The position numbers and the translations under genes are program-made. From an uncultured Prevotella sp. (GTDB lineage Bacteria > Bacteroidota > Bacteroidia > Bacteroidales > Bacteroidaceae), in NCBI GenBank assembly GCA_946998295.1, contig CAMPYS010000006.1, forward strand, positions 11,186-75,185: DNA of 64,000 nucleotides, written 5' to 3'. Numbering within the stretch: position 1 is the first letter of the stretch; every line of letters begins with the position of its first letter. The notes beneath the pieces were generated by a model, which worked only from the letters and a program-made list of their open reading frames with translations, did no database searches and was not told where the DNA came from. Of this stretch, positions 43,773-53,211 are shown in pieces.

Positions 43773-44648
43773 TTATTTACCTCTTTCTGCCATTAATATA
43801 GCAATTTCACTTTCGTTTATACCAACCATAGCCTCACCTAAATCTTCACTTAATTCAGCTATCTTCTTTGCATCATTAAAATTGGTTACAGCTTGGACTA
43901 TTGAACGAGCACGTTTTTCTGGATTACCTGATTTAAATATACCTGATCCAACAAATACACCTTCGGCTCCTAATTGCATCATTAATGCAGCATCTGCAGG
44001 TGTAGCAACACCACCTGCGGCAAAGTTTACAACAGGAAGTTTGCCATTATCATGAACATATTTAACTAAATCATAAGGAGATTGTAATTGCTTTGCAGCT
44101 TCATAAAGCTCATCTTCTGACAAAGATGTTAATCGACGGATTTCTGATTGTATAAGACGCATGTGACGAACAGCCTGTATAACATCTCCTGTACCGGGTT
44201 CACCTTTAGTACGTATCATTGTTGCACCTTCAGATATTCGACGTAAAGCTTCGCCTAAGTCTTTAGCACCACAAACAAATGGTACTTTAAATTGATTTTT
44301 ATCTATATGATATATATCATCAGCAGGTGAAAGAACTTCACTTTCATCAATATAATCTATATCAATGGCCTGTAGGATCTGGGCCTCAACAAAATGTCCA
44401 ATACGTACTTTTGCCATTACAGGAATACTGACAGCTTTTTGTATTCCGCGTATCATTTTAGGGTCGCTCATACGAGAAACCCCACCAGCTGCACGAATAT
44501 CTGCAGGGATACGTTCTAATGCCATTACTGCACATGCTCCAGCCTCTTCGGCTATATGAGCTTGTTCAGGAGTGGTTACATCCATAATAACTCCACCTTT
44601 AAGCATTTGAGCTAAATTTCGATTTAACTCTCTTCTACTCTCTTCCAT
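43773..44648 (-). CDS. pdxS: Pyridoxal 5'-phosphate synthase subunit
   Basis: The 291-residue TIM-barrel enzyme condenses ribose 5-phosphate, glyceraldehyde 3-phosphate and ammonia to pyridoxal phosphate. The Schiff-base lysine region IPVMAKVRIGHFVEA, the N-terminal GGVIMDVTTPEQAHIAEEAG and AGGVATPADAALMMQLG are characteristic. pdxT is downstream. A -7 box, TATCTTTG on the minus strand at 44719-44726, fits a leader of about 64 bases. Confidence 0.97.
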   Translation of the reverse strand: MEESRRELNRNLAQMLKGGVIMDVTTPEQAHIAEEAGACAVMALERIPADIRAAGGVSRMSDPKMIRGIQKAVSIPVMAKVRIGHFVEAQILQAIDIDYIDESEVLSPADDIYHIDKNQFKVPFVCGAKDLGEALRRISEGATMIRTKGEPGTGDVIQAVRHMRLIQSEIRRLTSLSEDELYEAAKQLQSPYDLVKYVHDNGKLPVVNFAAGGVATPADAALMMQLGAEGVFVGSGIFKSGNPEKRARSIVQAVTNFNDAKKIAELSEDLGEAMVGINESEIAILMAERGK

Positions 44649-44718
44649 AATTTTTATTTTAATATATTTATTTTTAAATGATTACTATAATTAGAGTATA
44701 CAACTGTAAACTATAATA

Positions 44719-44726
44719 CAAAGATA
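44719..44726 (-). promoter_or_regulatory. pdxS -7 element
   Basis: CAAAGATA on the plus strand reads TATCTTTG on the minus strand. Confidence 0.5.
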
Positions 44727-44806
44727 ATAATAATTATTATCTTAATAAAATGTTAGTTCGCTATTTGGAAATAAATATATACAAATAGCAAACATAAAAA
44801 GAAATT

Positions 44807-44838
44807 AAAAAGTGCTACCAAAGATGGTAGCACTTTTT
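44807..44838 (-). terminator. ompA-type gene intrinsic terminator
   Basis: A perfect 13-pair stem (AAAAAGTGCTACC with its complement) with a 6-base loop; on the minus strand it ends in TTTTT. It starts 28 bases after the stop codon. Confidence 0.85.
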
Positions 44839-44865
44839 AATAATTTAATTATTTAATTATAAATT

Positions 44866-46029
44866 TTAGTCTGTAATTTGAACAGTAGCACGACGGTTGA
44901 ATGATATTGGTGATAAGGTATCAACTCCACCTTTACCTACTGTTGTAATCTTACTTTGCTCTACTCCCATCTTAATAAGCTCACCTGCTACAGTCTTAGC
45001 ACGTTGTTCTGATAGCCATTGGTTATGAGCAGGTTTACCTGTTGCACTATCAGCATAACCGGTTACAAGTAAGTTATTGTTATTTTCACAAGCATACTTA
45101 GCAAGAGCATGTACATTTACTAAGTCTTTCTGAGAAGCAATATTTGTTTTATCAATATTGAAGAATACAGAAACTGGAGTTGTAATTAGTTGTTTAACAG
45201 ACTCGTTAACTGTTTCTACAGGCTTTTGATTAGCAAGTGCATCACGTAAGCGTGCATTTTCTGCTTCTGCATCACGTAAACGTGCATTTAAAGCATCTAA
45301 AGCAGATTGGTGTTGTGCATTAAGTGCATCTATGTCAGGAACTTTATCCCATGTAGATTTACCTAAATTGAATGTCAAACCAAGCTCTGCATACATTAAG
45401 TTGTCATGAGAGTCCCAACCACGATCTCCATATTTTTGATCAAAACCATCTATATCACTTTCGTAACGATTCCAACCAGCTTCTGCATAAATGTTTACAG
45501 CTTTGCTTAAACGCCAAGAAGATTGTAAACCTACACTTAAACCTGTTGCATATTCATCTGTTGTCATTGAACGACCAAAACCAGCACCTATGAAAGGAAT
45601 AATATTCCAAATACGGGTCTCGCTGTAACCTAAGAATAAGTTGCTTAAATTGAACATTGCTTGTGCATTAGCAATCCAATATTTATTATTGTTATCTAAC
45701 TTAGAATTAATGTCATCAGTAGCACCTACACGTTTTCCCCAAATACCTTGTAGTTTAACACGGAGACCAAGACCTGGTGTAAACCATTTTCCAACAGCTA
45801 CACCTATACTTGGGTTAGAACGGAAACTCTCAATAGGACTTCTTTTAGCATTACGACCATGCTCTTGTCCTGAATACCAAGCTGTCCATTGTCCACCTAA
45901 TTGTATAAACCAATTATCCCAAAAAGAGTTTGTTGCCACACTATATTTTTTTGTTGGCACATCATTCTCTTGAGCGAAGCCAGTAATAGAAACACCAGCT
46001 AAAGCTAAAATCATTAAGAACTTTTTCAT
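44866..46029 (-). CDS. OmpA-family outer membrane protein
   Basis: The 387-residue protein has a signal peptide (ending TGFAQ), an N-terminal eight-stranded-like beta-barrel (about residues 25-225), a short coiled coil with repeated DALNARLRDAEAENARLRDA-type heptads (about 235-270), and a C-terminal OmpA domain that binds peptidoglycan (TGYADSATGKPAHNQWLSEQ, ending SFNRRATVQIT). It links the outer membrane to the cell wall and is likely abundant. It is a single-gene unit with its own -7 box (46114-46121) and strong terminator. Confidence 0.93.
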   Translation of the reverse strand: MKKFLMILALAGVSITGFAQENDVPTKKYSVATNSFWDNWFIQLGGQWTAWYSGQEHGRNAKRSPIESFRSNPSIGVAVGKWFTPGLGLRVKLQGIWGKRVGATDDINSKLDNNNKYWIANAQAMFNLSNLFLGYSETRIWNIIPFIGAGFGRSMTTDEYATGLSVGLQSSWRLSKAVNIYAEAGWNRYESDIDGFDQKYGDRGWDSHDNLMYAELGLTFNLGKSTWDKVPDIDALNAQHQSALDALNARLRDAEAENARLRDALANQKPVETVNESVKQLITTPVSVFFNIDKTNIASQKDLVNVHALAKYACENNNNLLVTGYADSATGKPAHNQWLSEQRAKTVAGELIKMGVEQSKITTVGKGGVDTLSPISFNRRATVQITD

Positions 46030-46113
46030 AAACTTGTATTTATATTTATTTTAAGCTATTATTATTATTATATCTAAAATTATATAGAAATTAGTAAGTC
46101 GCTATTTTAACTG

Positions 46114-46121
46114 CAAAGATA
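46114..46121 (-). promoter_or_regulatory. ompA-type gene -7 element
   Basis: TATCTTTG on the minus strand (CAAAGATA on the plus). The leader would be about 78 bases. No clear -33 element is seen. Confidence 0.5.
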
Positions 46122-46211
46122 TGCAATTATATTTTAAATATCGGGTATAACTATAAAGAAAAGATATTTAATTTAACTATTTTAGTAAATATTTTAATTT
46201 TATTCGTATAT

Positions 46212-48056
46212 TTAAATAAAGAGATGTTCTATTTCATTCTGTTTTAATATTGCTATAATTGGATTACCATTAGGTGTATAATTAACATTTGAACATGAAA
46301 ATAAAGAATTTACAATGCTTTCCATTTCTTTGTTAGATAGTACTTGTCCTTTTGGTATAGCAGCATTATTTGCAAGATTTAGTGCAATACTATGGTCTAT
46401 ATCCTCTTTAACTGATGTTTTTTTACTTATAGTATTTTCAATTATCTCTGCTACTAAATTTTGTATATTTAATCCCTCTATTCCAGAAGGCACTGCATTT
46501 ACAGCATAACTTTCATTACCTATGTCACTTATATCAAAACCTAAAGCCTGCATTTCAGATAAAATATCTGATAATGAAGATTTATTAGGTATAGAAAGCT
46601 GAATAACTTCGGGAAATAGTAGTTTTTGTGAGATATTTTTCCTTTTGCTTATTTGATTTATATATTGTTCATAAAGTATTCGTACATGAGCATTATGCTG
46701 ATCTATAATCATTAATCCAGACTTTACCGCAGTCATTATATAACAACCTTTATATTGATAATGTGATGGGGATTTATCTTCAAATAATGGTGCGCTACTT
46801 ACTTTTGAATTAAATATAGTTGGTTCGTTGTACACTAAATTATCTTGAGATTCTACAAAACTTTTTTCTTTTTGCAAATTAGTTGCCACATTATATAGAT
46901 CATTCAATGCCTCTGCATTATTGGTATTTGTTTTCCTAAAAGTTGATGTTTGAAAAGGATTATAACTGGGATTTGATTTTATAGTTGGTTGAGTTGCATC
47001 AGTATCAGAATTAAATACAGGAATATCTGGACAACCCTCATTGTTAAAATCTATTGAAGGAATTGTACTAAATTTTGCTATAGACTCCTTTATACCTGCT
47101 AATAAAATTTGCCATATTGGCTGTTCATTCTGAAATTTTATTTCTGTTTTTGTTGGATGAATATTTACATCTATATCCTCTGTAGGAACATCAAAATAAA
47201 TAAAATATGGTACTTGTTCACCAAATGGAACTAAACGGTCAAAAGCTGTCATTACTGCCTTATGAAAATATGGATGCTTCATATATCTCTGATTTACAAA
47301 GAAGTATTGCAACGCTCCTTTCTTTTTGGCAGATTGAGGCTTACCTATAAAGCCTGTTATTTTACATAAACTTGTATCTACGTTTAATGGTAATAAGTTC
47401 TGATTTAATCTTTTACCAAATACATCTATTATACGTTGCTTTAAGCTACATTTTCTTAATGAAAACATTTCTATTCCATTGCTATGCAGTGTAAAAGAAA
47501 TATTTTCATACACCAAAGCGATTCGCTCAAATGCTGAAATTATATTGTTTAATTCTGTTGTATTAGACTTTAAAAATTTACGGCGAGCAGGTACGTTAAA
47601 AAATAAGTTTTCAACTTTAAAGCTACTTCCTTTAGGCGAAGAACATTTTTCCTGACTTATAACCCTTCCACCTGAAATAGTTATAACTGTTCCTATTTCA
47701 TCATTAGCTTGTTTTGTTTTTAGTTCAACTTGGGCTACTGCTGCTATTGACGCTAAGGCTTCACCTCTGAATCCCATAGTTCTTAAAGAAAATAAATCGG
47801 TTGCCTTTCTTATCTTTGATGTTGCATGACGTTCAAATGATAACCTTGCATCTGTATCAGACATCCCTTTACCATTATCTATAACTTGTATTAATGTTCT
47901 TCCCGAATCTACAACTATAATATCTATTGTTGTTGCTTCCGCATCTATAGCATTTTCTACCAATTCTTTTACAACAGAAGCAGGTCGCTGTATAACCTCC
48001 CCTGCAGCAATTTGATTAGCTACGCTATCTGGTAAAAGCTGTATAATATCACTCAT
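46212..48056 (-). CDS. mutL: DNA mismatch repair protein MutL
   Basis: The 614-residue protein has the GHKL ATPase core (ELVENAIDAEATTIDI, DNGKGMS, TMGFRGEALASIA) and a C-terminal dimerisation domain. In MutL proteins that nick DNA, the metal site reads DQHAxxExxxxE with a CPHGRP motif at the end. Here it reads DQHNAHVRILYEQ and TPNGNPI, so both catalytic signatures are altered. Nicking activity is therefore doubtful. It is the last gene of the guaB-to-mutL run, 21 bases after the small membrane protein gene. Confidence 0.93.
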   Translation of the reverse strand: MSDIIQLLPDSVANQIAAGEVIQRPASVVKELVENAIDAEATTIDIIVVDSGRTLIQVIDNGKGMSDTDARLSFERHATSKIRKATDLFSLRTMGFRGEALASIAAVAQVELKTKQANDEIGTVITISGGRVISQEKCSSPKGSSFKVENLFFNVPARRKFLKSNTTELNNIISAFERIALVYENISFTLHSNGIEMFSLRKCSLKQRIIDVFGKRLNQNLLPLNVDTSLCKITGFIGKPQSAKKKGALQYFFVNQRYMKHPYFHKAVMTAFDRLVPFGEQVPYFIYFDVPTEDIDVNIHPTKTEIKFQNEQPIWQILLAGIKESIAKFSTIPSIDFNNEGCPDIPVFNSDTDATQPTIKSNPSYNPFQTSTFRKTNTNNAEALNDLYNVATNLQKEKSFVESQDNLVYNEPTIFNSKVSSAPLFEDKSPSHYQYKGCYIMTAVKSGLMIIDQHNAHVRILYEQYINQISKRKNISQKLLFPEVIQLSIPNKSSLSDILSEMQALGFDISDIGNESYAVNAVPSGIEGLNIQNLVAEIIENTISKKTSVKEDIDHSIALNLANNAAIPKGQVLSNKEMESIVNSLFSCSNVNYTPNGNPIIAILKQNEIEHLFI

Positions 48057-48077
48057 ATATAGTATAAGTTTTCCGTT

Positions 48078-48332
48078 TTATAATAATGTTAATACTATTA
48101 TTACATATAATAGTAGTAGAGAAATAGCTACTATTATTATCAAATAGTGCAAAAAAAATCTACTTTGTTTCTTTTTCCTATGAAAATTAAATTCAAAATG
48201 TTTTGTAGTATTACTTTTATTTATCTCATCTTCTATTTTTTGATGTATATACCCTATTCTCTCCTTATGCCTATCAACATATATAAAATTATGGTTAAAA
48301 TGTCGAGGCTTTGGTTGTTTGAAAAAAAACAT
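48078..48332 (-). CDS. Small tail-anchored membrane protein of unknown function
   Basis: The 84-residue protein has a basic N-terminal region with a conserved-looking pattern (KQPKPRHFNHNFIYVDRHKE) and one membrane helix at the very C-terminus. Similar small proteins occur next to this operon in other Bacteroidales, from memory, and are unassigned. I chose ATG 48332. An in-frame TTG at 48365 overlaps the ostA stop and would add 11 residues, but the ATG gives the expected MFF-KQPKPR start. It lies between the ostA-like gene and mutL. Confidence 0.7.
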   Translation of the reverse strand: MFFFKQPKPRHFNHNFIYVDRHKERIGYIHQKIEDEINKSNTTKHFEFNFHRKKKQSRFFLHYLIIIVAISLLLLYVIIVLTLL

Positions 48333-48361
48333 AGATAAACTTTTTTTTATATCTAAAGACC

Positions 48362-50287
48362 TCAATGTCTTAATATTTTTTGGGAAGGAGGTGGCATTAC
48401 TGCTTTATGGCGTATATCATTTTCATCTTTCCTTGCAACAGCCCTAAAAATATCGTTTTTATCTTTTGGTCTTACTTTATCATACCATCTAAAATTAGGT
48501 AATTTACTTTTATCAGCAGGAATTTGGGTTATTGGATATAAGGTTGAATTAAATTTATTAGTCCATATTTTATCAAGCTTCCTATATTCATCAATATACA
48601 TACGCATTGTATCTGTCTCTAAATAATTTAATCCTACCAAAGAACTATCTTTTTCGTTTATGGGGTAAAAAATAGCTAATACATTCCCTATAGCTTCTCC
48701 TTTTCGAGCTATACCTTTTATAAAATGAATGCTCATTTTATTAGAAGTTAATTGATTAAAATGTTCTTTATCTTTTAATTGTTCTACTGACAATGCATTA
48801 CCAAAAACATATGCGTCACGTATAGTAGAATCATTCATATATGACTTTATTGAATCACCTAAAATTTGTTGATTCTCATGCCAAACTATAGGCTCTTGAT
48901 ATAGTGTCAAACATGAATCCTTTGTATTGTAAACAAAAAATCCACACACAGATTGAAAATCTGTGCGATAAGTACGTACATTAGATAGACCAAATATTTT
49001 GCGATACATTTTAGGTGTATTAATATTATATGCTTTCATTGTTACAGTATCAGCATGTATGTAAATAGTATCGCCATGTTTGAACTCACGTGCTAATGGG
49101 CCTGGAGCTCCTCCGTATGCAATAGCAGCAGAATCTGTATAATGAATATAATCCCCATTAAATGCATATTTGTTTAAATTATCTACATAATATACTTTAC
49201 CTTTACCTTCTCCTATATGCGTTTTAGAATTATATATTAAATGTTCTCCTGTTATTATACGTTTCTTTTTCCCATCAATAATTTTTACCTTACCATGTCC
49301 TTCACTATAACTTGTTTTAGAATTATATATAACATTATCACCTATTATAGTTCTATCTTCCTTATAATCAATAATCTTAACGTTACCAGTACCTTCACTT
49401 AGTCCTGTCTTACTATTATAATGTACTTCATCTCCAAAAATACGACGACGATTTACTTTGTCGTATATTTTAACTTTTCCTTGTCCATAAGCTTGACCTG
49501 TTCTATTATTATATTTTATATTTTCGCCTTCAATATCTCTATATCGTGATTTTATTGTAGAGAAACCTACAAGCTCCATATTATCCGATTGACCATTATA
49601 TGTAGCATCATTAGTATGTATAACCTCTCCTCTATTTGTACGTATCACAGACTTACCAACAATATGTAATTGTTCTATCTGTGTATTTCCATGTGCTTCT
49701 GGTGTTGTAATTTTATATTTGGGTGTACGTATAAAAACATTCCCATAAAAATTAGCATCATGAGAGTCTAAATTATAATCTCCCTCATTTGCTATAATAA
49801 TTCCACCACGATAAGTTAATTTACCCCTACCATCAAAATATTTAGCTGTTTTACTATTCATATCATAGTCTAAACTATCACATTTTAAAGAGTTCCATCC
49901 TTTTCGCAAATAAACTTTTTTACGTGCTTGTATCATTTGGCTATATTCATCATAATAAAGTCTACGACAAGTAAGGTGTGTTCCATCTTTACGTCTTACA
50001 TCAACATTTCCAAATGCTTCAAATGTGTTTTGTTTTTCATTAAGATATGCACTATCACATGATAGCTTCATATCCTTGTAACGTAATCTTACTTTTCCTT
50101 TTAATACTTGTATATCAGGACGTTCCCCTTGATTATGATATAGTTTATCTGCATGGTCAAGATATATTTTTTTCCCTCTAATTTTATTTACTTGAGCTGA
50201 TAAACCTAAAGTCAAAAAGCATAGAACAATTATTAAAAACGTTCTATGCTTATAGGTGTTTTTTATATAAAATAATTTACTTATCAT
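48362..50287 (-). CDS. OstA/LptA-type periplasmic protein
   Basis: The 641-residue protein starts with a membrane-spanning or signal segment (IIVLCFLTLGLSAQ) and continues as repeated OstA beta-strand units. Each is about 50 residues, with motifs such as YNSKTGLSEGTGNVKIIDYK and the similar EGHGKVKII. The OstA/LptA fold forms a periplasmic slide for lipopolysaccharide. This multi-repeat form is much longer than E. coli LptA (185 residues) and may act as an LptA-like bridge or LptD-type accessory. It overlaps the upstream SurA-like gene by 4 bases. Confidence 0.85.
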   Translation of the reverse strand: MISKLFYIKNTYKHRTFLIIVLCFLTLGLSAQVNKIRGKKIYLDHADKLYHNQGERPDIQVLKGKVRLRYKDMKLSCDSAYLNEKQNTFEAFGNVDVRRKDGTHLTCRRLYYDEYSQMIQARKKVYLRKGWNSLKCDSLDYDMNSKTAKYFDGRGKLTYRGGIIIANEGDYNLDSHDANFYGNVFIRTPKYKITTPEAHGNTQIEQLHIVGKSVIRTNRGEVIHTNDATYNGQSDNMELVGFSTIKSRYRDIEGENIKYNNRTGQAYGQGKVKIYDKVNRRRIFGDEVHYNSKTGLSEGTGNVKIIDYKEDRTIIGDNVIYNSKTSYSEGHGKVKIIDGKKKRIITGEHLIYNSKTHIGEGKGKVYYVDNLNKYAFNGDYIHYTDSAAIAYGGAPGPLAREFKHGDTIYIHADTVTMKAYNINTPKMYRKIFGLSNVRTYRTDFQSVCGFFVYNTKDSCLTLYQEPIVWHENQQILGDSIKSYMNDSTIRDAYVFGNALSVEQLKDKEHFNQLTSNKMSIHFIKGIARKGEAIGNVLAIFYPINEKDSSLVGLNYLETDTMRMYIDEYRKLDKIWTNKFNSTLYPITQIPADKSKLPNFRWYDKVRPKDKNDIFRAVARKDENDIRHKAVMPPPSQKILRH

Positions 50288-51726
50288 TTAAACCAGCCCT
50301 GATATTCAAAATCACAATCACGATATTCTGGTGACATACGAATATAAGTTTCTTTAACTTTATTTGCTATCCAATTATGAATTATATCTTTACGCCGCTT
50401 AATAGTTACAATATCTTTCATTTTTTGAAAATCTTCAGTAATTGTAGCACGATGCTCATTAATACGATTTTTAAGTTTAATAATAGCACATACTTGTTTT
50501 CCCTTATTATTAACTAATGAAAAAGGAGCTGATATTTCACCAACATTTAATTTTTCAACCACTCGAGCAATTTCTGTCGGCAAGTCCTTCATGGCAAAAC
50601 GTGATGTTCTACCAGTTTGAGTAGAATTAATCATTAAACCATTACTATTATGCGTATCTTTATCATCAGAAATGTAACTTACAGCTTCTTCAAAAGAAAA
50701 TTTTCCTTTTCGTATATCGTTAGCTATAGAATCTAAGCGTAAAAGTGCATCTGTATTAGCTTTTACTGATATCTTTGGTTTTAATAATATATGACGACAG
50801 TTTATTCGTTCACCACGACGATCTATTAATTGTATAATGTGATAACCAAACTCACTTTCAACTATTTTGGAAACTTTTGTTGGATCAGTTAAATTAAATG
50901 CTACTGAAGCAAATGCAGGATCTAAACTTGCGCGCCCAATATATCCAAGTTCACCTCCCTGACGTGCTGAAACAGGATCTTCTGAATAAAGTCTGGCAAG
51001 TGTTGAGAATGATGTTTCACCTTTATTAATACGCTCTGTATAACTACGGAGTTTGTTTTTTATACGTGCAATTTCCTCTTTATCTACTTTTGGAGTAAGT
51101 GTTAGTATTTCAACCTCTACTGTTGTTGGAATCATTGGTATACTATCAACTGGCAACATTCTAAAGTATTCTCTTACTTCGGCTGGTGATACTTTTACAT
51201 TACTAACTAAAGACTCTTGCATACGTTGAACTAACTGGCGATTTCTTAAGTCGGAAAATAAATCTTGTCTTATTTGTGCTATACTTTTGTGTTGATATTC
51301 TTCTAATTTTTCTTTTGAGCCTATTTGTGGTAAAGAAATAAAATAGTTAATCTGCTGTTCTACCTCTTGTGCTACTTCGCTATCTTTAACAGTTATACTA
51401 TCTAAAGATGCTTGATGTAAAAATAGTTTTTGTATTGCTAACTGTTCTAATATAGCACAAGTAGGATTATTAGTCCTCCATTTTACTCCTTCAGCTTCAG
51501 ATTGTAGACGCATCATTTCTACTTCAGATTTCAAAATTGGTTCATCTCCTATTACGCACAATACTCCATCTATCATTTTATCCTGATTGATAGCCTCTGA
51601 TATAGTAGTATCTTTTGTAGAAGATACAGGATTATAAAGCGATTTGCCTATTTTAGTAATACCACTTACTGACAAAAAAATACTACTAAGAAATATTATT
51701 AATAAGACATATTTATTTTTTTTCAT
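50284..51726 (-). CDS. SurA-like periplasmic peptidyl-prolyl isomerase
   Basis: The 480-residue protein has a signal sequence, a SurA-type N-terminal chaperone region and at least one clear parvulin domain (ARLYSEDPVSARQGGELGYI, then EFGYHIIQLIDRRGE), followed by a second degenerate parvulin-like region. It likely folds outer-membrane proteins. It sits 13 bases downstream of another parvulin gene and overlaps the ostA-like gene, so the operon couples outer-membrane protein folding and lipopolysaccharide transport. Confidence 0.9.
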   Translation of the reverse strand: MKKNKYVLLIIFLSSIFLSVSGITKIGKSLYNPVSSTKDTTISEAINQDKMIDGVLCVIGDEPILKSEVEMMRLQSEAEGVKWRTNNPTCAILEQLAIQKLFLHQASLDSITVKDSEVAQEVEQQINYFISLPQIGSKEKLEEYQHKSIAQIRQDLFSDLRNRQLVQRMQESLVSNVKVSPAEVREYFRMLPVDSIPMIPTTVEVEILTLTPKVDKEEIARIKNKLRSYTERINKGETSFSTLARLYSEDPVSARQGGELGYIGRASLDPAFASVAFNLTDPTKVSKIVESEFGYHIIQLIDRRGERINCRHILLKPKISVKANTDALLRLDSIANDIRKGKFSFEEAVSYISDDKDTHNSNGLMINSTQTGRTSRFAMKDLPTEIARVVEKLNVGEISAPFSLVNNKGKQVCAIIKLKNRINEHRATITEDFQKMKDIVTIKRRKDIIHNWIANKVKETYIRMSPEYRDCDFEYQGWFK

Positions 51727-51739
51727 TATATATTTATAT

Positions 51740-53167
51740 TTAATGCTTATTTACTGTTGATAGAACCTCTTTATTAATAGTAAACTTATACTTTTTTCTC
51801 AGATTTTCTACCCATTTTTTTTCCAATTCGTCCTGATAATCAGATATAACTTGTCCTCGTATATCATCAAGCTCTTCAGGCTTCTTTAGTTTTTTACCAT
51901 ATACAGCATCTATTGGGTATTTTTTTAGTGGTTTTACATCCACTTTCTGCTTAAATATTTCACGGTCTACTAACGGACTATCGCCCTGCTTAAATATACC
52001 TTTTTCTACCTTCACACGGATGGTACTATCGTTATTAAATGCAGTACGAAGACGTTCTGCCCAATCTTTAAATGGTACATGTGCTATACATTTCTTTACA
52101 GCTTTAATATCTTCTGGAATCTGAACATGATAAGCAATACCCTTGAAACGTGGCTTTAACCATTTATATTTTTTCTTATTTTTCTTAAAATAAGCAGCAA
52201 GACCTTTTTCATCATTAGCAGCCTTATCCCAAATCTCTCTACTGCTCATTTCTATAAGCAGTAAACCATCATGATATTCCTGTATAAGATATTTTAAATT
52301 TTGGTCTTTCGCTTCCAACTCTGATAATTTTGCTGTAAGCAGTTTCTCTGGAGTTAATTTTCCTGCAGACTCTTTTACAATTGAGTCTATTTTATTATTT
52401 ATGATTTGTTCACGTATTTTACGTGCATCTATATACTGATATATATTTGTACGTACTGAATCGTATGGTGGAATTTCTTCCTTACCTATCATTTTTATTA
52501 TATGGTAACCAAAAGGAGATAAAAATGGTTCACTTATTTCTCCTTTCTTGAGAGAAAATAACTTATCCTCAAACACTTTGACTGTTTGTCCTCGTGTTAT
52601 AGTAGGTAGTTCACCACCATTTTTTGCAGATTTTATATCCTCTGAGTATTTTTTAGCTATACTTGAGAAATCAGCTCCATTCTTTAAGACTGCATAAATA
52701 GAGTCTATACGATTTTTTAAAATAGCTTGTTCTTCTTTACTTGCTCGTTGATTAAGTCTAAGAAGAATATGAGCGCATTTTATTAGTCCTCCATTTGCAA
52801 TTGTACGTTCTTTTGTCTCTTTATATATTTTTCGGGCTTCATTTTCTACATCCTTATCTGTTATCATACTCGGACGTATCTGCTGATTACGATATGTAGC
52901 AAATTCTTGTTTAAAAGATTGTAATGTATCAAGATGCGCATCTAATGCTGCTTGAACTTTCAACTTATAATTGATAAATAAATTTACATAATCTTTAATA
53001 GATGTTTTGTCTATTACTCCTTCTGTATTATTCTTATTATAAGAATATTCAAATTCAGATCTTGTTACAGGTTTCCCATTTATAGTCATTATAATAGGGT
53101 CTGATGTTTGTGCAAGTGCTACTGTACTTGTTAATGATATTGCAAGAATCAAAGTTTTTATTCGCAT
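51740..53167 (-). CDS. Periplasmic parvulin-type peptidyl-prolyl isomerase
   Basis: The 475-residue protein has a signal peptide (ending VALAQ), a SurA-like N-terminal helical region, and a parvulin domain near residues 125-230 (AHILLRLNQRASKEEQ, AKKYSEDIKSAKNGGELP, SPFGYHIIKMIGKE). The long C-terminal part is charged and unassigned. It is the paralogue-like partner of the SurA-type protein encoded next to it. It follows guaB by 44 bases. Confidence 0.9.
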   Translation of the reverse strand: MRIKTLILAISLTSTVALAQTSDPIIMTINGKPVTRSEFEYSYNKNNTEGVIDKTSIKDYVNLFINYKLKVQAALDAHLDTLQSFKQEFATYRNQQIRPSMITDKDVENEARKIYKETKERTIANGGLIKCAHILLRLNQRASKEEQAILKNRIDSIYAVLKNGADFSSIAKKYSEDIKSAKNGGELPTITRGQTVKVFEDKLFSLKKGEISEPFLSPFGYHIIKMIGKEEIPPYDSVRTNIYQYIDARKIREQIINNKIDSIVKESAGKLTPEKLLTAKLSELEAKDQNLKYLIQEYHDGLLLIEMSSREIWDKAANDEKGLAAYFKKNKKKYKWLKPRFKGIAYHVQIPEDIKAVKKCIAHVPFKDWAERLRTAFNNDSTIRVKVEKGIFKQGDSPLVDREIFKQKVDVKPLKKYPIDAVYGKKLKKPEELDDIRGQVISDYQDELEKKWVENLRKKYKFTINKEVLSTVNKH

Positions 53168-53211
53168 AGCAAAAGAAAATTATAACTTTTTTATATGTTA
53201 CTCTTTATATA

